DNA of 64,000 bases from Micromonospora sp. C31 (GTDB lineage Bacteria; Actinomycetota; Actinomycetes; Mycobacteriales; Micromonosporaceae), in assembly GCF_018070575.1 (NCBI RefSeq), contig NZ_JAGPXN010000025.1, positions 1 through 64,000 of the forward strand, in the 5' to 3' direction. The position numbers and the translations under genes are program-made. Under the pieces are notes generated by a model, which searched no databases, was not told the origin of the DNA, and was given only the letters and a program-made list of their open reading frames with translations. Shown piece after piece: positions 48,235 to 56,800 of this stretch. Position 1 is the stretch's first letter, and each line of letters opens with the position of its first letter.

Positions 48235-49452
48235 TCAGGCCCGGGTCGCTCCCTGGTCGAGTTCGTCCCTCCGGTAGTACGTCGGGGAGTTCCGGCAGAG
48301 CTTGCACGCGGGAACCAGCGGCTGCCCGGCACGCCCGGGCGGCCTCTCGCCGCAGCACGGGGACAGGTTCTCCGCCTCGGGTGCCTCGCTCTGGGCGGCG
48401 ACCGCTCCGGCTCGGCGTTCGCAGGCTCGTTCGTTCGCCCGGTCGCGGCGTGGGGCGCTTCCGCCCTCGGCCAGCTCCAGGGTCCCGCCCCGCTCGGCGA
48501 CAACCTCCATGTGGGAGGTCGCGGGGATCCAGGTAACTCGGTCACGGTGCCGGTACGGCAACCACGACCCGTGCAGGATGCCCTCCAGCAGGTGGTCCAG
48601 GTGCGGGCGCGGGCCGCACGGGAACACCGCGGTGGTGGCGGCCTTCTCGCGGCTGTAGCTGCGGGGGTTGAAGGTCGGGTAGAGGTGCAGGCGCCCGCAC
48701 GGCACGGCCTTGCGGGTGACCGGGCAGCGGTTCGTGCCGGTCCAGAGGTCCGCCCACCCGCATCGCTGCTCCTCGAACGTGATGGCGCCCGCGCCGATCT
48801 CAAGCCGGGGCTCGGTCAAGTACAGGCGATAGTTGCTGAGAGCGGGCACGGACAGGTGCGGCACCGGGTGAAGGAACGCGATGTTGTCGGCGCTGCGGTC
48901 GGTGGTCCACACCACTCGGTCGCCCGCCTTGTGGAGAGCCTTCTGCCGGGCCCGGATGTCACCCGGGGCGACCTTGGAGTGCTGGACCTCGCCGGCCACG
49001 GTCAGGACGGGGCCGACGGCCACGACGTCGGGTCGACGGCGGGCGCGCGGTCGCCACACTTCGAGTTTGACGTCGCCGCCGACGGACCGCCACGTGCGGG
49101 CCTTGCGCTCCTTGAGCGCCTTGTGAGTGTCGGTCTCGGGCTCGTGCTCCGGGTGCGGTGAGCGACCGTCTTCGTGCCGGAACACCGGGCCGTACTGCCC
49201 CTCCACCAGCGTCATCCAGACCGGCGACCGACCGAGCCCGTTCTGGGCTCGGTGGCGCATGCAGAGCAGGCAGAGCAGCTTCTGGCCGCGGATGCCGTGG
49301 GGTCGATCGTTCGCCAGGCGCTCGCGGAGAGCGGGCTGGTCGGGCTGACCCCAGTCCGGAAGGCGGGGCTGCAACTCGACTGCGGCCGGCACGTAGTACA
49401 CCCCGTCGTTCATGGCGAGCGGGTCGAGTTGCTCCCAGACTGGTTGGGTCAC
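48235..49452 (-). CDS. CoiA-like nuclease with zinc motifs, 405 aa
   Basis: GTG 49452 has GGGGGG 4 nt upstream. Residues about 105-175 match the CoiA-like nuclease pattern: H110-K111, then RRRPDVVAVGPVLTVAGEVQ with the PD...ExQ catalytic signature (D142, E155, Q157), then ARQKALHKAGDRVVWTTD. Cysteine pairs lie before it (CLLC, 61-64) and at the C terminus (CCGE...CKLC). CoiA takes part in natural competence; CoiA-like domains also occur in defence and mobile genes. It is cargo between 134-bp direct repeats, so it was probably acquired as a unit. Confidence 0.75.
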   Translation of the reverse strand: MTQPVWEQLDPLAMNDGVYYVPAAVELQPRLPDWGQPDQPALRERLANDRPHGIRGQKLLCLLCMRHRAQNGLGRSPVWMTLVEGQYGPVFRHEDGRSPHPEHEPETDTHKALKERKARTWRSVGGDVKLEVWRPRARRRPDVVAVGPVLTVAGEVQHSKVAPGDIRARQKALHKAGDRVVWTTDRSADNIAFLHPVPHLSVPALSNYRLYLTEPRLEIGAGAITFEEQRCGWADLWTGTNRCPVTRKAVPCGRLHLYPTFNPRSYSREKAATTAVFPCGPRPHLDHLLEGILHGSWLPYRHRDRVTWIPATSHMEVVAERGGTLELAEGGSAPRRDRANERACERRAGAVAAQSEAPEAENLSPCCGERPPGRAGQPLVPACKLCRNSPTYYRRDELDQGATRA

Positions 49453-49651
49453 TGGTCCCCCCGGTGGCGGTCCTCGTGCTCGGCCGGAATCGGCCGAGCT
49501 GCATCCGCGCTCTGCGAGGGTATCGACCGACGCCGACACTGGCGGCCAAATGAGTAAATCTCGCAAGCAACCCCGTCCCGGCTCGCCCGGCGCGGCGTCG
49601 GCGCGCTCGCGTAGCCTGCACGACCGTAGCGCGACGCGGCGGGGGGGGCGG

Positions 49652-50276
49652 ATGATGGACATCGACTGGTCGACGTGGGGACCGACAGGAGTCGCGGCCG
49701 TGGCTGCCGGGATTGCGGTCTGGCAGGCCGTCAGCGCGGGGCGCCAGGCCAAGAGCGCCCAGGAGCAAGCGGCCAGTGCGAAGGAGTCGGCCGCCACGGC
49801 GGAGCGGCAGGCGCGGGCCGCCGAGGAGCAACTGGCGCTCGCGCGTCAGCAGTATCAGAGCGAGCAGAGGGCGCGAGACGAGGCCGAAGGCCCTCGGTTC
49901 CAGGTCGACCAGGGCGTGGACCAGGTCAGCGGTGAGCGCTTCGCGGAGATCCCGATCAAGCTGCTCGCGGGGGACGCACCTGGACACCGTCATCATCAGC
50001 GCGGCCGGACAGCCGGACGTGCGCGGCTTCGTCCCGCATGTCGGCGGCCACGAGGCCAACGCCAGGCCGTCGATCACGCTCACCAACCTCGCACCTGGAG
50101 CCACGCACACCGTGGTTCTGGAGCTGGAGTGGAACGCGTCGTCGCCGGTTAACGTGCGCTTGGACTTCGAGTGTCACGAGGGGGCGGGCGGCACTCGCAC
50201 CTGGAACCGTTCGTACTCCTCGCTGCTGGTGGACCCGCCGCAGCCGCCCTCAATCGTGCGGCGCGTTCGGCGGTAG
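49652..50276 (+). pseudogene. Frameshifted membrane-anchored coiled-coil protein
   Basis: The first frame gives MMDIDWSTWGPTGVAAVAAG IAV (one N-terminal helix), an Ala/Gln/Glu coiled coil and RFAEIPIKLLAGDAP. It then reads as nonsense, while the next frame continues with LDTVIISAAGQPDVRGFVPH, a beta-rich domain (ITLTNLAPGATHTVVLELEW) and SIVRRVRR. The shift lies in a run of five G (49969-49973), a typical indel or sequencing-error site. An earlier ATG at 49550 is in frame. If the sequence is right, the gene is broken. Divergent partner of the CoiA-like gene. Confidence 0.7.
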
Positions 50277-50310
50277 ATGACCACACGCCTACGGGCTCCT
50301 CACCGAACAT

Positions 50311-50444
50311 GGGCCTACCGGCTGGGCGAGTCAAGGCCGGCCTCCACGGCTTTCACCGCAGGCACCTGCCCGGCTACGTCGCTGCCGGTCTTCGCCCCCG
50401 CCACAGCATCTCGGGTCGAGACGGGGTACGCCCGAGCGGCCGTC
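50311..50444. repeat. 134-bp direct repeat, right copy (intact mob-gene end)
   Basis: Right-hand partner of 47998-48131; it forms the true 3' end of the gene at 50315-51274. Five or so substitutions separate the copies. Confidence 0.85.
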
Positions 50445-51274
50445 ACCGCCGGTTCACTGCTGCTGGTGGCGATGCTCTCCGCCGGATCGGTACGGGCCGT
50501 CTGGTTCTCGGCGGTCTCCTGGCTGCGGTCTCGACGTACCGTGCCGAGGTCGATGCGTCCGTCGAGTTGGTCCTGCACCACCCGGCACGCGAACGCCCCC
50601 GGGGTCCGGGCCCGGTCGACGAAGCTGGGCACACCGCGCAGCAACTGCTGCACGTCGTGGCCGGCTTGCTGCGCCTGGTCCAGCGTGTACGCCAGAGCAC
50701 CCCACGCCTCGCACCCGAGCACCCGCTCGGCCCGCTGCCCAGACGGCCACGCCTTGCGGACCTCAGCGGCCATCCGCTCCTGCCTGTCCCGCACCGCCTC
50801 GGCGGACATCGCCGGCCGCCGCACCCGGTCCGTGGCCTCGCGCACCGCCCGGTCGACGGCATCGGACAGCACCTCGATGTCGTCCGGCTCGCGCACCGGC
50901 TCAGGCTTCTCGGCCGCCCGGCCGGCCCGCTTGGCGAGCTGGTCGACGACCGTCTGCCGGGCCTGCTGCGCCCGGGGGTCGACGTGCTGCCACGTCGACG
51001 CGGCCCGCCACACCCGAGCGATGTCCTCCGTCCCGGCAGTGCGCCACCATCCCGGGCGCATCGCCGGCCGCCACACCGCCGCGTCGGCCTGCTGCGCCGC
51101 GCGAGCCTGCGCGTGGATCTGCCGGGCCTGCTCCTCGCTGGCCCGCGCGGCGCGTTGCAGCTGCGCAATGCGGGCGTCGATCAGCACCTGGGCCAGTTGG
51201 CCGGCGGCCTGGATCGCGGCAGTCATCGCCGCGGTGGCCCGCTGGTGGATCTCGGCCATCTCGGTGTCGGCCAC
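50315..51274 (-). CDS. Helical mobilization-associated protein, 319 aa
   Basis: GTG start with GGGGGAC upstream. The protein is helical and Ala/Gln/Arg-rich, with a coil at residues 15-65, a central WRPAMRPGWWRTAGTEDIAR, and an apparently disordered tail. It begins 16 bp after the relaxase gene and is probably translated with it; similar coil proteins follow relaxases on actinobacterial ICEs. The end of the gene is the source of the 134-bp duplicated repeat. No enzymatic motif. Confidence 0.72.
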   Translation of the reverse strand: MADTEMAEIHQRATAAMTAAIQAAGQLAQVLIDARIAQLQRAARASEEQARQIHAQARAAQQADAAVWRPAMRPGWWRTAGTEDIARVWRAASTWQHVDPRAQQARQTVVDQLAKRAGRAAEKPEPVREPDDIEVLSDAVDRAVREATDRVRRPAMSAEAVRDRQERMAAEVRKAWPSGQRAERVLGCEAWGALAYTLDQAQQAGHDVQQLLRGVPSFVDRARTPGAFACRVVQDQLDGRIDLGTVRRDRSQETAENQTARTDPAESIATSSSEPAVTAARAYPVSTRDAVAGAKTGSDVAGQVPAVKAVEAGLDSPSR

Positions 51275-51290
51275 TACCGTCCCCCGTCTC

Positions 51291-52787
51291 TCATCGCTGC
51301 GTCTGCTGATCCACCGCCGGGTCGACGCGGGCCCGTGCCCGTGCCGTGTCCGGCTCCTCGCGCCCGACGCGCGGGGCTGGAACGTCTCGCTCGACGTGCC
51401 CCGCGCCCTGCGCGAGCAGCGGCATCAGGTGCGCCGCTGCCCTGGCCGCCGCGCCGGCCGCGTGTGCCTGTTGCTCGGCCGCGCGCAGCTCGGCCAGCGC
51501 CACCACCAGTCGGGCTGCCTGCACGACCACGGCGAGCAGCACCGCCGCCTCACCGCCGTCGCGGGCGGGTCCGGTGACCATCAGCGCGTCGGCGACCCGG
51601 CCCAGCTCGGCGGCGATCGTTGACGCCGCCGGCGCCGGTGCGCGACGCGGTGGTGCTGCCGCGCGGGCCAGTGCGTCAGCCGCCCGCGTCACCGGGCCCC
51701 GCCCGGAGGGCTCGGTGGCCGCCGCGACCCGGGCCAGTAGGTCGGCGCTGGCGCGGGCCACCACCGGCCACTGCGGCGAGCCTGGCGCGACGCCGGCAAG
51801 CCGCCCGCTGATCGCCTCCAGGGCGGCGGCCGACGACCGCCACACCGCCATCCGATCTTCACCGCGCAGCGTCGTCGATTCTGCGGAATCCGCCGTCTTC
51901 CACTGCCCGGCTGCCGGCGGTGGCGCGTCGGGCCACCGTTTGCGGATCTGGGGCAGGCTCAGGTCCCCGTCCAGGCTGCGCCCGGCATACCAGCGCGGCT
52001 TGCTGGCACCGACCGGCCGTAGCGCCACGGCGTACCCGACCACCTGGTCCCGGTCGGTCGCCGCCGTACGCGCAGCGACCAGTAGACCCGCGCCCCTCAT
52101 TCGCGCGACCCACTCGGCCTCGCTGGTGGCGCCGGCGAGCGCGGCCCGGACCTGGCGGCGCAGCAGCTCCCGATCCGGCGCCTGGTCGACGCGCCGGGCC
52201 CGCTCCACCTCGGGCCGGGTCAGCTCCGGACGCCGGGTCGCCCCGGCCCGACCGGGTGTCCATTTGCCCAGCCCGAACTCGTCCTCGATGAGGTCGGCGA
52301 CTTGCTGGCTGCGCCGCTTGTCCTGCCGCAGCCACACCGGTGCCCCGTCCTCGGTGGCGAGGGTGACGACCAGGTGCACGTGATCGTTGCCCTTCGCCGA
52401 GAGCCCGTGCCGCACCGCGATCCACCGACATCCGGCCCGCTCCGCGTCGCCGGTGAAGCCCATCTCCTGCACGAACCTGCCCGCGATGCGGCCCCACGTC
52501 GCGTCGTCGAGCTGGCCCTCGTGGGCCGGCAGGCTCAGCGAGCACTGCCACACGTACTGCTTCACTCCGCGCTCGCCGGCGGCGATCTGCGGCGCGTCCA
52601 ACCGCGCCGCCAGCTCGCCCAGCGACCACCGCTCGCCGTCGCGTTCGTGCCGGCCGGGAGCCAGCAGCGCCACGTCGTCGTACCCGGCAACCAGGTGCGG
52701 GTTGACGTGTTCCTCGACCTTCCCCGGGCCCCACAGGTACTCCAGCAGGCCCCGGACCCGGGCGCCGTAGGTGACCTTCGGGATCAT
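51291..52787 (-). CDS. Relaxase / mobilization nuclease, 498 aa
   Basis: The relaxase triad is visible: H127 in WIAVRHGLSAKG and the HxH pair H136/H138 in NDHVHLVV, which hold the metal for DNA nicking. Tyr7 or Tyr17 near the N terminus (VTYGARVRGLLEYLWG) is the candidate nucleophile. The layout fits MobA/VirD2-type (MOBP/MOBQ) relaxases. The C-terminal half is Ala/Arg-rich and helical. Its ATG shares its A with the MobC-like stop (TGATG). It would nick oriT, covalently hold the 5' end and lead the strand through the secretion channel encoded to the right. Confidence 0.88.
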   Translation of the reverse strand: MIPKVTYGARVRGLLEYLWGPGKVEEHVNPHLVAGYDDVALLAPGRHERDGERWSLGELAARLDAPQIAAGERGVKQYVWQCSLSLPAHEGQLDDATWGRIAGRFVQEMGFTGDAERAGCRWIAVRHGLSAKGNDHVHLVVTLATEDGAPVWLRQDKRRSQQVADLIEDEFGLGKWTPGRAGATRRPELTRPEVERARRVDQAPDRELLRRQVRAALAGATSEAEWVARMRGAGLLVAARTAATDRDQVVGYAVALRPVGASKPRWYAGRSLDGDLSLPQIRKRWPDAPPPAAGQWKTADSAESTTLRGEDRMAVWRSSAAALEAISGRLAGVAPGSPQWPVVARASADLLARVAAATEPSGRGPVTRAADALARAAAPPRRAPAPAASTIAAELGRVADALMVTGPARDGGEAAVLLAVVVQAARLVVALAELRAAEQQAHAAGAAARAAAHLMPLLAQGAGHVERDVPAPRVGREEPDTARARARVDPAVDQQTQR

Positions 52788-53230
52788 CAGCGTCGGCCGG
52801 TCTGCGCGGCGGCGATCGCGGTGACGAGGTCGTCGACGCGGGCCGCGATCCGTGCCAGGTACGCCGCCGTGGCGGCCAGGTCCCCGGCCGGTTCCCCGGT
52901 GGAGTGCAGCCGCGTCACCGCCTGGTTGAGGTTGGTTGCCGCGCCTCGCACCTGCCGGTGCACACCCATCAACTCGACCAGCAACGGTCCCGTCTCCCCG
53001 CCCCTGCCCGGGCCCGTTGGGGCGGGCACGAGCGGCGCCGAACCGGCCTCCGCCAGGTACGCCGAGGTGGCCATCCGGGCCGCCGCCGCGTTCGCCTCGA
53101 CCGCCGCCCGCTCCGCCTCGGACAGCCGCACGGTCACCCGGTGCACGCGCGGATCATCGTCGGTGTGGGCACGCCTCCGGCGCTCACTGGCACCGAACCG
53201 GACTACCCCGACCTGCGGCGACTCAGCCAC
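52787..53230 (-). CDS. MobC-like relaxosome accessory protein, 147 aa
   Basis: GTG 53230 has GGGAGG 9 nt upstream and is preferred to farther GTGs. HRVTVRLSEAERAAVEANAA is a ribbon-helix-helix DNA-binding segment as in MobC, and the rest (LMGVHRQVRGAATNLNQAVT) is the classic MobC helix 'IRRIGNNLNQIA' position. MobC bends oriT and helps the relaxase open the strands. It directly precedes the relaxase gene and borders the candidate oriT. Confidence 0.87.
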   Translation of the reverse strand: MAESPQVGVVRFGASERRRRAHTDDDPRVHRVTVRLSEAERAAVEANAAAARMATSAYLAEAGSAPLVPAPTGPGRGGETGPLLVELMGVHRQVRGAATNLNQAVTRLHSTGEPAGDLAATAAYLARIAARVDDLVTAIAAAQTGRR

Positions 53231-53289
53231 GTCGACCACCCTCCCGGCGGGCCGACGCCGCCCTGATCTGCCCGGCCGCTGCGCGGCCC

Positions 53290-53496
53290 GTCTGACCAAA
53301 AGTCAGACTTTTACTCCAACTTGCTCCGGCGAGGCCGGTGGGTCGCGCGTGCGCGACCTGACCGTGTGGTCGCGGACCCGAGCACACCTGACGGCGCGCA
53401 CCACGAGACAACCTCGTGGTGACCCGGAACGGCCGGTCGCCAGCGCCCACCGTCGACGACGCGGCGCGGCACTGCGCGACGTGCCGGTGGCACGTC
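53290..53496. promoter_or_regulatory. Candidate origin of transfer (oriT)
   Basis: The 415-bp gap between mobC and the next gene contains four inverted repeats: GTCTGAC/GTCAGAC (53290-53308), GGTCGCGC/GCGCGACC (53341-53358), CACCACGAG/CTCGTGGTG (53399-53421) and GACGTGCC/GGCACGTC (53478-53496). Stem-loops next to mobC and relaxase genes typically mark oriT. No known nic consensus could be identified. The region may also hold the divergent promoters. Confidence 0.55.
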
Positions 53497-53645
53497 CGTG
53501 CTCCTGGTCGACGTCCTCGGCGAGCGTTGACGGCGTCTCCGGCGGTCACCAGCGGTGCCGCAAGGGCGGGCCCACGAGGATCGATCTTGACCGCTAGGCT
53601 CGGCGTCCACAGCCACCAGACCGGAGCATCCAGGGGGAGGATCCC

Positions 53646-53984
53646 ATGGCCGAACAGTCCGCCAAGGCCGTCCGCGCCGAAACCGAGAAGGCCGCGCTGC
53701 AACTGCTGCGCGAGCGCGCGGCCCTGGTCGGCGAGGCCGCTACCGCCCGGCACGACCGCGACCAGCTCATCGACGCGCTGCGCGAGGCCAACGCCCGATA
53801 CGCCGCCCGATACGCCGACGCCCTCGCCGGCGGCTGGACGGCAGACGAACTGGCCAAGCTCGGCCTGGACGCGCCGGAGTCGTCGACCACGTCCAGGCGT
53901 CGCCGCCCGCCCCGTCAGGCGCAGCCCGCACAGGGTCAGCCGGACGAGCTGGTGACGCCGGCCGACGTTCCGGCGCAGACGTAG
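53646..53984 (+). CDS. Small charged helical protein, 112 aa
   Basis: GGGGGAGGA lies 6 nt before the ATG. Residues 1-75 are a charged helix/coil (EKAALQLLRERAALVGEAAT, LIDALREANARYAARYADAL) and TADELAKLGLDAP; the tail is disordered. It is divergent from mobC across the candidate oriT and convergent with the M23 gene. Perhaps a DNA-associated or relaxosome helper; no family recognised. Confidence 0.72.
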   Translation: MAEQSAKAVRAETEKAALQLLRERAALVGEAATARHDRDQLIDALREANARYAARYADALAGGWTADELAKLGLDAPESSTTSRRRRPPRQAQPAQGQPDELVTPADVPAQT

Positions 53985-53999
53985 CGACCCGGCCCACGT

Positions 54000-54045
54000 C
54001 ACGATGACGGCCTTCCCTGCTGCGGCGGGGGAGGCCGTCATCGTG
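54000..54045. terminator. Bidirectional terminator between convergent genes
   Basis: An 18-bp stem (54000-54017/54028-54045, one G.T, starting CACGATGACGGCC) with a 10-nt loop lies between the stops at 53984 and 54056. Confidence 0.7.
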
Positions 54046-54055
54046 TGGGCGCCGG

Positions 54056-55195
54056 TCATGACCTGGTCCCGAGCGGCACGCCGCGGGCCCGCATCCACGG
54101 CTCGGGGTCGATCGCGTTGCTGCTGTTGGCGTGGTACGGGCCAGGACGCACGTTGGTGTGCACCTCGAAGTGCAGGTGTGGCCCGGAGCTGCCACCCGAG
54201 TTGCCGACGTGTCCGATGACTGCTCCGGCCGCGACGCGCTGACCGATGGACACCTCGGGCCGCTCGATCATGTGGCAGTAGCGGGTCACGACGTTGCCCG
54301 CGTGGCGGATGTCGACGTACCAGCCGCAACCGCGCGCACCGGTGTGCCCGTCGCGGTTGCAGGTGGTGTGCCAGTCGCACTTGACCTGCTCCACCACCCC
54401 GGCCGACGCGGCGCGGATCGGGTCACCCCGCACGTCCGAGGTCGACATGTCGACGCCGGCGTGCAGGCGGCCGTTGCGCGGGCCGAACGGGCTGGTGACC
54501 ATCGCCCGTAGCGGCTGCACCCACCCGCCCGGACCGACCGGGACCGGACCAAGGTCGTCGACGCCGCACGGGGCCGTCGGCGCACCACCGCCAATGTCGT
54601 CGATGCTCGGCAGACCGAGCACCCGCGCGGCGAGCTGCTCCGCGTCGGGCTCCCACTTCTGGTACGCCTCCGGCAGGCCCGAACGCTGCACCGCCTGCGC
54701 GGCGTCGGTCAGCCGCATCCGCTGCCACCCGTCGACACGCACCAGCGCCTCGTAGAACTTCTCGGCCGCGTAGGTGGGCGTCATCCGCTGCGCGACGGTG
54801 CCCCACCCTGGACGCTGCTGGAACAGCCCGACGGAGTCGTGGTCGTGGCCCACACCCTCGTGCGGCAGCGACAGCGACTCGGGCACCGTGGAGTTGGCGA
54901 GGTTGCGCAGGGTGGACTCCTGCATCGCGGTGGCCAGCGCGATGACGTACCCACGCGGCGGCACCTGACGCTGGCGTCCGACCGCCACGATCGTCGCCGC
55001 GTGTGTGCTCTGGGCACTGTCCCACCTGCCGGCACCTGGCACCGGTGAGGCACCAGGTAGCGACGGCACCTCGCACGCCGCCGCCTCGGCCTGCGCCTGG
55101 CCGAACAGCACCAGAGGCAGTCCCACGGTTCCGCCGCAAACCAGCATCACCACGGCGGCCACCGCCGCCACAAGAGCGATCGACCGTCGCGTCAC
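54056..55195 (-). CDS. Secreted M23 peptidoglycan hydrolase of the transfer system, 379 aa
   Basis: GTG 55195 overlaps the lipoprotein stop (GTGA). A basic start and one helix (SIALVAAVAAVVMLVCGGTV) form a signal-anchor. Residues about 65-195 resemble the muramidase/transglycosylase-like domain of actinobacterial VirB1 counterparts (AMQESTLRNLAN with a possible catalytic Glu, GLFQQRPGWGT). Residues about 225-360 are an LytM/M23 metallopeptidase: RLHAGVDMST (His/Asp zinc ligands) and GPHLHFEVH (HxH). It would open the cell wall locally for channel assembly. Confidence 0.87.
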   Translation of the reverse strand: MTRRSIALVAAVAAVVMLVCGGTVGLPLVLFGQAQAEAAACEVPSLPGASPVPGAGRWDSAQSTHAATIVAVGRQRQVPPRGYVIALATAMQESTLRNLANSTVPESLSLPHEGVGHDHDSVGLFQQRPGWGTVAQRMTPTYAAEKFYEALVRVDGWQRMRLTDAAQAVQRSGLPEAYQKWEPDAEQLAARVLGLPSIDDIGGGAPTAPCGVDDLGPVPVGPGGWVQPLRAMVTSPFGPRNGRLHAGVDMSTSDVRGDPIRAASAGVVEQVKCDWHTTCNRDGHTGARGCGWYVDIRHAGNVVTRYCHMIERPEVSIGQRVAAGAVIGHVGNSGGSSGPHLHFEVHTNVRPGPYHANSSNAIDPEPWMRARGVPLGTRS

Positions 55196-55758
55196 TGGAC
55201 CGCCCGCACGAAGTCGTTGCCGGTGACCATCCAACGCCCGTTCACGGCGGCGAGGGTGACGGTCAGCGTGCCGGCGTCGGTGGGCACCTCGTACACCGCC
55301 GCCCCGTCCTTCGGCGCCTGCTTCACCGCCGGGCGGCTCGTCACCTGCGTCGCCGGAACCTGCGCCGGATCGACGGTACGCAGCGCGCGAGCGAAGCCCT
55401 CCTCGCAGTGCGGCGCGACCCGCTTCCACCACACGTCCGCCGGCAGATCCGACCGCGCCCACGCCGCCGCGAACGCCGCCGCCACCTTCGGCGCCTGAGC
55501 CGCTGGCGGCAGCGCAGCCGGGGCCCGCTCGTCGCCGTGGTCGTCGCTGCCCAGTGCCTCGCCGGTCGATGTCGGCGACACCTCGACCGCGCCGGCCGTC
55601 GGATACACCGGGCCACTGAGGTCCGGTGTCGGTGTGCCCGGCTCTGCCGCCGTGCCGCACCCCGTCAACGCCGCCGCCGCACCTACAGCAGCCAACAGCG
55701 CCCGAACCTGCCATCCACCGTCTTTGATGCGCGCGGATGTGGCTGCTCTGCGTGCCAT
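55192..55758 (-). CDS. Lipoprotein, 188 aa
   Basis: GGGGGAGG lies 6 nt before the ATG at 55758; an in-frame GTG at 55782 contains that site and is less likely. The signal peptide (VRALLAAVGAAAALTGC) ends in a lipobox with Cys at about residue 41. The mature part has a Pro/Ala linker and an alpha/beta domain ending in LTVTLAAVNGRWMVTG, similar to NTF2-like channel accessory domains. Divergent from the DUF6668-like gene; probably an outer-face component of the secretion system. Confidence 0.78.
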   Translation of the reverse strand: MARRAATSARIKDGGWQVRALLAAVGAAAALTGCGTAAEPGTPTPDLSGPVYPTAGAVEVSPTSTGEALGSDDHGDERAPAALPPAAQAPKVAAAFAAAWARSDLPADVWWKRVAPHCEEGFARALRTVDPAQVPATQVTSRPAVKQAPKDGAAVYEVPTDAGTLTVTLAAVNGRWMVTGNDFVRAVQ

Positions 55759-55920
55759 ATGACGCCTCCCCCGTGCTTTCATTCGCGTCCTTGTCGCGGC
55801 AGAGCAATCACCATAGATCCATTGAGAAACGCGGTGCTACTGTCGGCTACTCGTCGGTGACCTTGTTACACGGGGGAGGCATCAGATGGCGGGGAGCATC
55901 TGCGCGCGGCGGGAACGCCG

Positions 55921-56472
55921 GTGAAGGCAACGACTGTTACCGCGCACCGCACGCGCCTTGGGAGCGCACCCCACCTTCCGTCCTCGGCGATTCCGGAGAA
56001 TGTCCTCCTGAGTGGATGGCCGCCGATCTGGTGGGTCGGGTGCCACGGTGGAGCGGGCACGAGCACCCTGGCGCGGCTGGCCGGCTTCGGAGTCGACTTC
56101 GGTCGGACGTGGCCGCTGACGACGCCGGCGATGCCGCCCGCCCAGGTGGTGCTGGTGTGCCGCCTATCCGCCCACGGCACCTGGGCGGCCACCGGAGCGA
56201 TCGAGCAGTGGCGTCGCCGCGCCGGCATATCCGGCACGACCACCGTGCTGGGCGTGGTCGCTGTCGCAGCCTCCCCACGGCGCCCCCCGCGCATCGCCAC
56301 CGAACGACTGCAACTGCTCGGCGGCTGGGCGCCGCAGGTGTGGCGCGTCGGCTGGATCGACGCGCTCCTGGCCGCCGACGACCCCCGCGACGTCGGCACA
56401 CCCCCCGACGTAGAAACACTGCGCCACGCCCTCGCACAAAAAATCCAAACGACACCGAAAGTGAACCGATGA
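55921..56472 (+). CDS. P-loop protein resembling DUF6668, 183 aa
   Basis: WWVGCHGGAGTSTLARL (residues about 37-53) is a ParA/MinD-like P-loop (GGAGTST), and VVLVCRLSAHGTWAATGAIE with VLGVVAVAASP fits a deviant NTPase core. The pattern resembles DUF6668, frequent at the start of actinobacterial T4SS operons. It may deliver or regulate channel parts at the membrane. The GTG start has weak support; 55759-55920 holds the divergent promoters. Its stop overlaps the next ATG. Confidence 0.75.
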   Translation: MKATTVTAHRTRLGSAPHLPSSAIPENVLLSGWPPIWWVGCHGGAGTSTLARLAGFGVDFGRTWPLTTPAMPPAQVVLVCRLSAHGTWAATGAIEQWRRRAGISGTTTVLGVVAVAASPRRPPRIATERLQLLGGWAPQVWRVGWIDALLAADDPRDVGTPPDVETLRHALAQKIQTTPKVNR

Positions 56473-56783
56473 CGCTCGCAGACCTACCCGCTCGCATCGG
56501 GCTGTACTTGGCTGCCCCCACCCCTCCCCCCGGTGGGGTGCCGAACCCGGGCGGCGGCGTGGCACCCCCCGGAGTGGTGCAGAGCAACGTGCTGGAGATC
56601 CTCCAGTGGATCGCGTGGCTCGCCACCGCCGCGTGCGTCGGAGGGATCATCTACAGCGCCGCGAAGATGGCCCTGGCACACCGCCGCGGTGACGACACCA
56701 ACGTCGCCCAGCTCGGCTGGGTGTTCGCCGCCTGCATCCTGATCGGCAGCGCATCCACCATCGTCGGCGCCCTGATCGTCTAG
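56469..56783 (+). CDS. VirB2/TrbC-like small membrane protein, 104 aa
   Basis: ATGA overlap with the previous gene. After a Pro/Gly-rich N terminus come two helices (LEILQWIAWLATAACVGGII and LGWVFAACILIGSASTIVGA) joined by a basic loop (MALAHRRGDD), the size and layout of a VirB2-type pilin or channel subunit, without a long signal peptide. Confidence 0.78.
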   Translation: MTLADLPARIGLYLAAPTPPPGGVPNPGGGVAPPGVVQSNVLEILQWIAWLATAACVGGIIYSAAKMALAHRRGDDTNVAQLGWVFAACILIGSASTIVGALIV

Positions 56784-56800
56784 CTCGGGGAGGCCCCCTC

